From positions 44,427 to 70,241 of the forward strand of contig BMAT01010129.1 in the NCBI GenBank assembly GCA_019649035.1: a stretch of DNA of 25,815 bases. The letters run 5' to 3'. A program made the translations under genes and the position numbers. The notes below the pieces were generated by a model. It saw only the letters and a list, made by a program, of their open reading frames with translations, had not been told where the DNA came from and did no database searches. The stretch comes from Elysia marginata. Lineage: Eukaryota > Mollusca > Gastropoda > Plakobranchidae. Shown piece by piece: positions 12,501 through 24,500 of the stretch (positions within the stretch are counted from its first letter, which is position 1; every line of letters begins with the position of its first letter).

Positions 12501-15500
12501 AGGCAGGTGTCAAGATGGTATGTCCACAAGCGAGAAAGTAGGGGTAGTAAGGTTATTTTCACACCCTCTCATCTTAAAGAGACTTTCAAAGTCAAGTTAT
12601 TAATTTTGCCCCCCCTCCCCTTTTCATCTCATGTTTATTAGACTAGAAAATACTCTAAGTTTTGGTTGTACTGTATCATAGGTGACAATGCTGACAAAAC
12701 ATAATGCAATGCTTATTTTACCTTTGTAAACTATGCCTCAATAATGTTTTCTTTATAATGAGATCGTTTCTAAACTATATGTGTGAGGAGCTGGGAAAAC
12801 TATCCACCTTGGTCAAAAAATGGAAGTTACTTTTTCACATTGAAATAAAAGAAGAGGTTGCCCATGATTAATTACTGTTTATTTGAAGACGATGTATTAA
12901 ATCACATTTAAAGTACGACATGTTTTGTTGATGTTCTTAAGTTAAAGATAGAGTGGGATATTTTCTTTTAAGGGCTATAACTCTAAATATGAGACACAGC
13001 GACATGTGGATGGTTTTTCCAGCTCCTTACACATATGTTTGTATGAAAGTACTCATATGATTCAAGACTTGCATAATGAGATGAATACGGATAAAAAAAT
13101 GACAAACATTAATTTTCTTCACCAGGAACAAGAACCCAATCTCACTGAAGAATGTGAATTCAATGGCCAGATATATGTGAAAGGAGACTTTGTATACATC
13201 AATTCTAGGTAACAATTTCTCTAGAAGTTATGGAAGGTTAAAGGGTGGATCAATCGTAAAGCTTGCTTGTAGATCAGTTTGGCAGTAATCTATTAAGGTT
13301 TTCCTCTAAGACAAAAAATTACAAGTTGTTTATGTTTTGATTGGACTTAAAAGTTCTAAAAGTTTTCTTGAAACTATTCTTTTATCCTCACTTTTCCTGA
13401 TACCTGATTCACAAAGCAGCACATAAGTTACGTGAAGGACAATCAAACAAATCTGTTCCACAGTTGTGAATAAATGCCAGCTCTTTGATTTTCTTACCAG
13501 AGGTTTCCCATTCATATTCTTATTCTTAAACAAATGCATAGAAAGTCAAGAACTGACCTGAATAGATGGCTATTGTATTGATCAGATCATTATTAAAAAT
13601 TTTGTCAATATTTTTTGCTGAACATTAAACATATATTGTCAACTTCACCTGATTCTGATACCTAAAACTTGTCTCTTAATTTGATGCTTGCCCTAACAAT
13701 CACAGCAAGGTGAATGTATTCAATTGAGACACTTAAAATTATAGAAATAAGACTGAGGTAATATGCACACATTCTTGCACAAGAGAGCAAATTGATAAGC
13801 TGATTGCAAATACATGTCAACTTAACTCTTTACCTACTGACCTATTTCATGTGTTTAGACTGTCATATTTTTTCAATACAACTGAGGAACAAGAATCATA
13901 TCAGAAAAATACCTGTGGCTTCAAAAATAATAAAGCTGCAGCATCCTTTTTGGTATCATTGGAAAGGGAAATTAGTGGTCTTTCATAATATACAAGAAAA
14001 AATTGTTTGTCATCATGATAAATTTATATGTTTGTAAAGAGAAATAAAAAAAAAAAACTCGATTGAGATAGCGATCTAGATCTAGCTCTAGATCTTGATT
14101 CCCAACCGCTGCAACCTGGTCTAGATCTATCATTCCCACTACTGTCTGATTCTGAATCAGAAATAAGAGTAGAAAACAGTATTCTTCTAGCCTCTTCACT
14201 TGTAAGCCAGACTCCAAAAATCGAGCTAAGTTAGAAGCAAACTTTCAAGTTTGTGCCAATTTCACTTAAAATTTCGTTCCATAGGAACTCCAAGATTTCA
14301 TGTTACAAATTGGTAAAGTAAAAATTTGAACCAGTGTAGGAAGGAAACAAGACTTCTACCCTATGTCAGTGAGCCGATCTATTGGCGCACAGTAGGCTAT
14401 GTAGTATATTGTGAGCTGATGATTCAGCAAAAAACAGGTAAAGAGTTAAGAAGATGAGGGATGTTGCTTCTGCTACAGATATTCATCTTTAGGTTAGTAG
14501 TACAGTATAATAAAGTAATCTCAGGCCTTGAATAAATTACTGTGTTGTGTGTGAAAAGTTTTGGTCTGTAAGCCACTGGTGTTTTTCTGTTATCAGGGAC
14601 ACTCCTGAGCCACACATCATGGTCATTGAAAAATTTGACAAGGATGCAGCTGGCCAGACCGTAATCAAGGGCCAATGGTTTTACCGTCCAGAAGAAACCT
14701 ATCATCTAGCGACTCGAAAGTTCCTGGAAAAGGTTAGTCTGAAAATATGNNNNNNNNNNNNNNNNNNNNNNNNNNNNNNNNNNNNNNNNNNNNNNNNNNN
14801 NNNNNNNNNNNNNNNNNNNNNNNNNNNNNNNNNNNNNNNNNNNNNNNNNNNNNNNNNNNNNNNNNNNNNNNNNNNNNNNNNNNNNNNNNNNNNNNNNNNN
14901 NNNNNNNNNNNNNNNNNNNNNNNNNNNNNNNNNNNNNNNNNNNNNNNNNNNNNNNNNNNNNNNNNNNNNNNNNNNNNNNNNNNNNNNNNNNNNNNNNNNN
15001 NNNNNNNNNNNNNNNNNNNNNNNNNNNNNNNNNNNNNNNNNNNNNNNNNNNNNNGATTAAATATTGACCTTTGAAGCCTGTTTGCATCACCTTTGCTCAG
15101 CCCAGTCAAACTAGCTGTAGCCTACTACTGCTAGCTAACACAGAGTGCATTATAGTGTTTATACATCTTTCGAGGCGATGTTCCAAAAAAACGAAGTATT
15201 CATTCACTAAAAATAAAGTTAAAGCTGGCAAAACCAATGTATTGTAAAACTTATTTCATGAGCAAAAAGTGATCGGAATGTATTTTAAGTGTGCATCATC
15301 TGTGCGTTGCTTTGGTTAACGAGGTTAACAAAATCCGTTTGTACGTTTGGATAAACCTGACACCTAGTAATGCTGATTTTTACATTAGGAACATTTGATG
15401 CACTGAACGGTATTAAATAAAAAATGTTACCAAACAGACATCAAACCTTATAAAATAGGCTTTATTTCAGCAGTTTATAGATCCGATAGGCGTTCTATCG

Positions 15501-18500
15501 ATGATAGGTTTTTCCCGGTTGATAGGTCTAAATTTGCCGATGAACGCTCGTTCATGTAGTGAATTTTTAACAACGCACTTCATTTCAGGTCTTCAAATAA
15601 CAAAAATATGGCTTTTCTTCTGTTTTCTGGTTTGAATGTGTTAATGGCGGTAGAAACTATAGAGATTCGCGGCCAACGGGCTTCGAAACGGGATTTGTGA
15701 AGCCTAGATCTAATTTGAACGAATGGGTTAATCGTTTAATTACGGCGACGCACTACACGTCGGCACTTTTGTGCTTTTTTAGCTCGGAGAGTACAGCAAT
15801 TTTCGGGTGATTTTCTGTTTCAACCGAAAGTTTAAATGCTCAATTGCGCATGTTAACGAAAAGAAACGGCCGAGATCGTTCTTGTGTAGTATTTAACTGA
15901 CATTGTCGGGAATCGCGGCAACGACGCACAATTACCCAATTTTAGGGTCAATAAGGCTACGGCCTTATAGGCTTTAAAATACACCATTGGTATTTCGGAA
16001 CACTCAGAATTGAAGATTAATGTCGTAATTTCACGAAAACGTAAATTTTGAAGCCTGGCTATCTCGAAAATTGAATCCACTCACATTTTAGTAGGCCTTG
16101 TTAAAAACCGGGAAATTCTGTGCGTCGTTTTTTCTAACGTTCGCAACATTCAAGACTTCATTAAAATTATAAGATAAACGAAAACCATGTAATTCATGGT
16201 GTAACAGATCATTTAATACATACCAAAGGCTCAAGATAAAAAAAGGATAAGCATTCTTTATTCAAATATTATTTATATGAGGAAAAAATTCAGACCTCCT
16301 CCAAGGTCCACATTCATGGAATCTGCCATTGTTATTTTACCCTTATAAATTTTTTTCACCTATTCTTCCGTTCTCTCTCTCAAATTTCTTTTCGTCAGTT
16401 TAGTAACAGTCAAATCAAAGAAATTTAAAAGATACCATTGTTTGAACCATCAATCTATTGTGTATTTCAATGACTGAGAGAACCAGATGTAAGGAAACAA
16501 AATATATAATTTATAGACAAATGCTGATGCCACCCTTTGATGGAAAAGAATGGAGCAAGCTCCTTCTAACATCAATATTATTATGGACCAGTCTTATCAG
16601 ACTATTATCGGTTGAAAAAATTTAAGTTCTTATAAGTTTGGTTTTTTTTTACTCTTCTCTCAATGTAGGAAGTTTTCCGCTGTGATGTGAGCCATGGTAC
16701 CCCCCTCTCTGAGATTGTTGGAAGATGCTGTGTGATGTTTGTGAAAGAATATTTCAAAAGCAAGCCACAGGTGAGAAATCTTCATTTAATTTTATGCCTT
16801 GAAAATTTCTAAAGTTTTATCTTCAGTGAGGGCTGTACTTACAAAATGAATTTTTTTAAAATAAAACTGGGACAAAAATATAACACAATGTAAGACTTTA
16901 GCTACTTCAAATTTAATGCAGATGCAAAATCAGAATCTACAGACCTTTGGTAGGATTTATACAAATTTTGAAACAGTGCTTGTAGCAGAGACGAAATCTG
17001 TGAAATAATTATTTGAGCCTAAAGCAGCAGGCACAACTTATTATTCACTTGCATATTTTGCTGCTTGTCCTCAGGGAATTCCAGACAAAGATGTCTATGT
17101 TTGTGAATCTCGATACAGTGTTCGTCACAGGTGCATTACAAAAATCAAGGTACAGTTTTGAATTGACTCTATGGTCTGGAAATGTTTGTATGTTGACATG
17201 AGTCAACAGTTTTATAACAATGTTTCCATGCATGAGTTTAAAAAAACACTATAAGCTTTTAGAGTTTTTAATATTGAATAGTAAAGCTTTTTTTTTTTTT
17301 TGTTTGTTTTGTACTTTGTTTATAAACAGTGGGTGAGCAGTGGCGCAACCGGTAGGGCAGTTGACCACTCTCTGAGAGGTCCCGGGTTGGATTCCCAGTC
17401 CGGCCTAAATTTTATTTGCTCCCCTGTGCCCACCCAGCACTTGATGGGTAGCTAGGTTTCTTAAGACCCGGCGAAAGTAAAGGCGGCGAAGAAAGCAATG
17501 GCAAACTACCTCACTATGCTGTGTGCCTAGAAAAACAAGGACCCTGCTCCTTGTTCCCCTACGCTCATGTCGAGTATGGGACTACCTTTACCTTATAAAC
17601 AGTATTCTTATACTGTAGATTATGTCCTTTGTTTTCTATCCTGATAACATGAATATTCTGTCAGGTTCATACCAAGCCCATTTTTGCTTATAAGAAGAAA
17701 GGGAAAAGTACAAATCTCATACTGCAATTGGTTTGAATAGGACAATATATTGCTCATTACCTTTCAGTGGTTTTTAACCTTGCTATTAATTTTGTGATAT
17801 ATTCATTTTGCATTGTTCATATTCTTTAATAATAGTATGTTGGTAAAGCACTTAGAGCCAATAAGCACTTTAAAGATAAATTATTATAGTTACTACTACT
17901 ATTTATTACTAATTACTATTATAATCTGTGTTGCTTATAGGTCTCTTCAACTCACTTCCTGCCTGGGCATTTTATGCATTTTTGAAAAATTCTTAACAAT
18001 AAATCATTGTCCCATTTAATATATATTTTTCTACACATGTAAATCAATATGAGAACTTCGGAGCAAAATAAATGAATTTGAAAAGATTACATATTCGTTT
18101 GTTCATTTTTAATATATATATATTTTATTTTTTTTTTGCTAAACCCTCATGTTGCATCGATAAAAAAATTGCAAATCTATGAAGTTATTTATAACAGTGA
18201 TTTTTGAACTGGTCTTCCTAGACCTTTCTTGAACCTTAACCTTTGATTGTTTATTTTGTCGTCTTGATCTAGATTTAGTTTTTTTTTTAGCATTTATTTT
18301 AGAATTACATCTAGATCTAGAAAACCTTTATGAGCAATAATGAATAAAGTGTCCACTCAATCTTGCCAAAGCCCGACCCGAAATTGTAAAAAGGCTTAGG
18401 GAGCATTCCCAGCAGTTTCTGTGAATATAGAGAAAGTACCTGGAGCGAAAAGCCTGATGGTGCTACCCTGCACACGCACAGGCTGCATCTACAGGGTAAG

Positions 18501-21500
18501 CTGTCGATCTTGCACATGTAAGGAATCAGGCGTAAGTGATTTAAAAAATTTTGTTTTTAATAATGAATAACTTTAGAGCATGTAATTTGATATTTTTTCC
18601 AGATATGGCTGACACCACAAAGTAAAAACCTGACCTTCGTCCCTCGTGAAGTACCTCTTATCCCAAGACGTGTTGCATCTGTGTTCGCAGATAAAGTCAA
18701 CAATGAAAATGTCTTGGATGACAGTGATACAGTTATAGACAAGCTGCGAGTGGTAAGCCTATCTATACTTCTGCTACAAATCCACAATTTTGAATCATTT
18801 GTCATAGATCACGTAGATTTTTCTTTTGATTTATCATCAGATCTTTTACCCTTAGCAGTACAATCAAGTTTAACGTTCCTGATGCTATCAACAAGCTATC
18901 TATGATAATACTTGGAGATTTTGAGTTTTCATACTCATATGATGCCCATTTTGCTTTTCATTATCATTACAGCTCAGTCAACTTTTTGTTTTTCAGTCAG
19001 TCCCTGTTGAAATGGAGCATGATGACGGCAATACATACTATGACCAGTTTGTGTGTGATTTGGGCTGCTTCAAGTTAGGTAAGCTTAGTATAAAATTTCT
19101 ATCCTTTTGTAAATCTTCTCTGACTCTCTTTGGTACATTTTTTTAAAATCATGTATCCTAAATAAGAAATTGTTCTTACTAACATTCATATTTTGTTCTA
19201 GTGTGACTTACATGAGGCCCCCATGATAAGTTACCCTTTTTTTATTTTAATTTATTTCAGGGGATGGTGTTTACATCAACAACCCAAATGGACAGCCTGT
19301 AATTGCAAGGATTGACAAAATTTGGACAGACAACGCGTATGTTTTTTTTTCTTTTTTCCATATCCTACACTCCCTCTGCTTTCCTTCTCTGTCCCTATGC
19401 CGTATGGCTATAACTTCAAAATATTTGTGTTTTCATGATTCTTTGTTAAACTTCAAAGTCATGCTGGTTTATTCAGGGATGCCAAATATCAGGTTTTACA
19501 GGGTTTTTTTTTTCATTCATTGTCTGTTGCACAACTTGTAATGATAATATATGACATCTGTTCTGTGTGAGAACTGGTTTTCAGGTGTGTTTTTTTTTTC
19601 AAAAACAATTTGACATGGTTGTTCATTAACTTTGTTTTGTCAACTGAGTTTTGAGATAATTAAATTATATACCTGCAATGATTTTAAAAAGAATAACTTT
19701 CCTCTTGCTTGCTGATCAAAGAAAACTACACATCAAACTTGCATAGATACTACCCTGTTGTGATTCCTGTAAGTGCATGTATAAAGAAAAGATATAATGA
19801 ACATCCAAGAATAGGGTTGCTCTCATACTTATCAAAAATCCATTTGAATGTTTTGTTTTAAAATAATTTTTAATTCAATTAAAATTTTTTAAAGTTTTGG
19901 CTTATTTTTCAATGATTTGCAGGGGTTCACAAATCAATTTTTTAAAACCCAGGGCAAATTCTAGAGAAAGCAAATTATTTGGGCATCAAAACCAGAGCTT
20001 TGGACTTAGACTTGTCTTAGCTTTCCACTTTCAACACGGTTTCATAAATATACGATAATTCCCAGAACCATTACTGTACAATATATGTAAAGCTAATGAG
20101 AGGAAAAAATGGGCTTTTTTATGATTTGTAAATATCGAAAGGAAGTAAATGTTCTGTCTTATGTTAAAACAGTGGGGAAGCCTTCTTCCATTACGCGAGC
20201 TTTTTAAGACCAGAAGAAACAGAACATCCTCTGACTCGACTTTTCTACAAGAAAGAAGTGTTTCAGGCAGCACTGGAAGACTGTGCTCTGATCAAGAATA
20301 TTGTTGGGAAATGTTACATCCTCCACATGAAAGATTATTGCGCTTGTAAGTTTAAACTTCTTTTGTTATTTTTTTCCAAATTCCTTTCTTTGGAAGTCAA
20401 CTAAATAGAGATAGAATGCTTCAGTAGCAGCAAGCATGGAGTACTGTTGTTTGGAGTTTTCACACCCCTTGGAGTTTTATTGGTCACATGTTGTTGTTTT
20501 TTTAACTGACTCACAACAATGTGGTTTACCTAATATTTATTTTGAGAGAACTATTTGTCATAGAAACGTCATATTTGGATATAATGTGTGATATTACTAT
20601 TTTACATCACTGTAACACAAATTTACTGAGAAAAAAAGCACTTTTATCAAATACATTTGTACGTGAAAGCCTCATTGGCTCTGTAAGATCCTAAGTTTAA
20701 GAAGTAATGCCAATATTTTACAGATACTCTGTATATTTGTAACCAATACAAAACAAATCAGATTGTATTGTGTCACATACTATGTAAAGTTTTGAAAAAG
20801 AATAAAAAAGAAGTCATTGTTGTGGTTTCATTGCCAATTCTTTATATGGCACAGAAACTTGTATGTAAAGAGTCTAATATTTTGTTTCCAGCCTTTGTAC
20901 TTGAAATGAACTCTGTTTTATAATGTGAAAAAAATGTTTGCAAAAAAGTGCTATGAAACACAAACATACTACTTGAAAGGGACAACACTGTTTTTATATA
21001 ACATTAAATATAAAACATGTCTTGTGGCCGACTTAGCAGTTATTTATTCAAACTGAAGCAAACCAAGCTGTCGTTACTCTTGATAGAGTTCAATAATCAA
21101 AACAAATTATTATTTAGAAATGAATACTAATCAATTAAATTCTTTAGTTCTTTCAGTTAAAATGCAATAGGGAATGTTAAAGTTACACAATTTGGAGATA
21201 CAACTTGATGTATAGAATGATGATCAAAGCCACTAAAACGATTTAGGAAATCTTTATGTTTTAATATATCTGCTTGTTGCATACAAAACTAAAAAGGAGG
21301 AATGTATTGATAATAAAATAAAATTGCGTGTACTTAACTATTTATTATGAATTAAATTGTAAAAGAAAGCAAATTAACAATCACTAAGTTGGCAATTAGG
21401 TGTAACAATAATGACCCTGAAGGGCATTGTTGAAGGCAAGGGAAAAGCGCAATTCTTCATACAGACAGAATATTGATTTATTGGACTATTTTACTCAAAG

Positions 21501-24500
21501 GACTGGGCAGCATTACTCATGGGGCAGTGGCAGGAAGATCTTAAGTCTTTTGGAATACGGAAGAAATTGTTAAGTCCTGACAACAATGAAATCTAAATAT
21601 TTTCTTCAAATTTTTTTATTTTTCTGTGAGTTTAATTTTCTCTAAGGGCAGTATCCTACATGTTATTTAATTAAAGTTGCATCGACTTGTTTTGTAGAGA
21701 ATGGTTTCAGGATAATTTTGGAGACTTTCAGTTTCACAATGGAGCTCCATGTATCTAGATCCTCGTTACCAGTCTCTCCTTGAAAAAGACTTGCATTTCT
21801 TTGACAGTATCTTGAAGTCAAATCAAGTCATCATATCACTTAATGCAATGCTTCCTTTGCCATGCTAAGAATAGGCGTGAGCTAATTGAGTTAAAAACTC
21901 TTCCTGCAGTTTTCAATGCATGTGGTACAACATTATGGACCAAGTAGCACTTAATATGACCATGAAATGACTTGAAAAAAAAAAAACTCCTGGGAGATCT
22001 TTAGCTTTCATTATACTATTTGACAGCATAGATGGCATGGTCGATTTTATGTTCAACCGCTACTTTCATCTAGCCAAAATGTTTCAATTTTCATCTCACT
22101 TTTGCCTGGCATTGTTGACTACAAGTGAAATTTCGGATGCTTTACACTTGTTTTCAGTCTCAGGCCACATAAAAAAGTGGTGGCTTCTATCACCAAGATC
22201 GTTAAGCTTAAGGTTACTATTAGAAAGTCTCCTCGTAATAAATAAGCCATTTACCGGTGAAATGGGCAAGAAGACCACTTGTTGAAGATCCAAATTGGTG
22301 CAGAGGGCCTTTTTGTTTTGTCTAAGCTTATTCTTTGCATAGATCTTTTAATGTCTTCTAGGTTTTTATCCTCTGAAAATTTTTATGAGAGTGTTGCTAA
22401 AGATCTTCCTAAACAACTTTGTCACCTTGCACAAGTTGGACACAGTAATCATTGCCTTTTTTCTCACTCATCTTTTAGTATACAGGAAAAACCTAGGGGC
22501 ATTTTCCTTGCTTGCCTTTCCTGCAGAAACATTACATGTAATACATTTTGCTGAGATCTGGATTTATATCTAAAATCTTTTGGTGTACCCACTCAATGAA
22601 AATGGGATTCAACTCTTGAAACTTATCAATATTGTCCAAAATATCTGTTGAGCAAGGTTGTCTCTTGTAAACTCTGCCACCTGCTTTTTTTTACCTTCTA
22701 AGGCTCCTGACAATGACATTTGATGAACGCATTAAAAGTCGTTTGCTCCGACAAAGCAAGTGCATTTAAAAAAGACTTTTTGAAACACTCACATTTTATG
22801 GAAATTGACAATAAGTAAGTAGTGTTGGTAATCTATGGGGGGTTGTAGACATGTTTTCAGCAATAGTTTTCCTTTTTGTTGGTGAGCAGTTGGTGTGCTT
22901 TCAAGAAGCTTTTTGATGTCTAAGGTCCCCAAGCAAGTACTTGTCATATGACTCTTGTACCTCTTTTACATCGCTTCACCCCTAATAAATCTTTGGCAGA
23001 CTAACAATTGTTATCTTAGTGGTAGTCATTGTCGGCGATTGCATCACTTACTGTCATTTCTAGTCTTTACATTGGCAGTTGATAGTTTATTTTCTCTGGG
23101 AAGCTGAGCACATTCTTACTAAGGCATAAATCTCCCAACTTTTTCAAACTTTAAATATATAGGTCTACTTTATATGTATATGTACAATGTACTTAAGCCA
23201 CTTAGTGACTTACCTTTTCTATATAAAGCCTCACATTTAAGGTCACCATGTAGTAGCGTAACGTTATTATTACGCAAGTAGGTAAATATGCTTTAACTCA
23301 AAAACTTATCATCAGATTGACAAGCTGATATGAGAGGAATTAGATTATGATGTGCATGATCGTATGGTGGCGTCAGGTCAATTTTGCCCATAATGTCAAT
23401 CATGCTAGTTTGAGATATCACTGATAAAATGGACCTAAATTTGATGCAATTCTTAATTTTTTGAAAATCAGAAAATATCATACCTTTATTCTTTGCTGCT
23501 TTTCAGAAAAATCATCTCTCAACTTTAAAGCTGCAATTTTCCGTTCTATTGCATTTACTTAGCAGCTATAATTGCTTGTCTTGCTATTTTTCCTCAGCTC
23601 GTCCCACGGAGGTCCCTGAGACTGATGTTTACATCAATGAATCAAAGTATATGGAACAGGATAAATCCATTAAGCGACAAAAGCTGCTTAAGGTAATTTT
23701 ATTTGAAAAAAAGTTTTCAATCTGTAGTAGGATTGTTTGCATTATAAACGAGAGTCATGATATTATTTAACAGAATGGTTGTTACATCTTTTTCCTTTAC
23801 AAAATCCGGTGTAAATTTTGAGCCAAAGTATTATTTTGCAGTTGAAAAACATTTTTTTCTAAACTAGGTTCTGTCCAGTTTCATTGAAAGTCAATATATC
23901 CCCAGAATTTATTGAAGAATATAACAATGTACGTTGTGGTAAAATCTTATGTTGTCAAATGAACCACTCTCCTTTAAGAAGTTTAGGGTCTCCTAAGTTT
24001 GGGTCAGACAAACTTATTCAGAGACCCAATGAACCACACATTCAACCTCCCTCTTTGATAGGGTTGAAAAGTCAAAGACCAATAGAAAACAGCCATGTTC
24101 TTCAAAGTTCTCAAAACAGATTTTACCAAGTTTTGACAAAAGAAAAAAAAATTCAATAATGTTTCAATATATTCTAATATTAAATTTTTGTTTTGGAAAT
24201 GTGTAAAATGCTTTTTTTTCTTTTCAGAAATATACCTTGTCTCAAAAAGTTGTCGATGATGAGGTTTACTTCTTCAGAAAACCTATTAATTTGGAAAAAG
24301 TAAGGCTTTTTTCCCTTTGTGTAAACAAACTATGTGTTGACAGCTAATGGTCTTTATTGCTTTATGATGTCTAGAATTTAACATGGTCTTGCCTGCTCAA
24401 AAACTGCTGATTTGTACCTATGGTTAGTCTATAAAATTTTAAAATCTAAATGGTTGTTATAGTAAATAGCTTCTCTGTCCTATAGTCTCTCAGACATTGA

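Noticed and set aside
13330..13539. 69-codon minus-strand open frame (Lys/Cys-containing) as a possible piggyBac C-terminal domain
   Set aside because: It lies outside the TTAA-bounded element and lacks a regular cysteine pattern, so the resemblance was too weak to keep.
14547..15109. Long open frames on both strands running across the N block
   Set aside because: They consist mostly of undetermined bases. Only 14597-14732 on the plus strand is real coding sequence (exon 17).
15853..16080. 75-codon minus-strand open frame in the CpG-rich island
   Set aside because: No recognisable motif, no splice partners, and its length is expected by chance in a GC-richer stretch.
17331..17400. Possible tRNA gene
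   Set aside because: A and B boxes are present, but the stem pairing is degenerate. The sequence continues into a SINE body with target-site duplications, so it is a SINE head.
22037..22573. Plus-strand open frames in intron 23
   Set aside because: They are antisense to the decayed minus-strand transposable-element gene and show no family resemblance themselves.
23884..24159. 91-codon plus-strand open frame in intron 24 as an extra exon
   Set aside because: Exons 24 and 25 join directly to give the continuous BAH2 sequence known from vertebrates. The frame has no recognisable domain.
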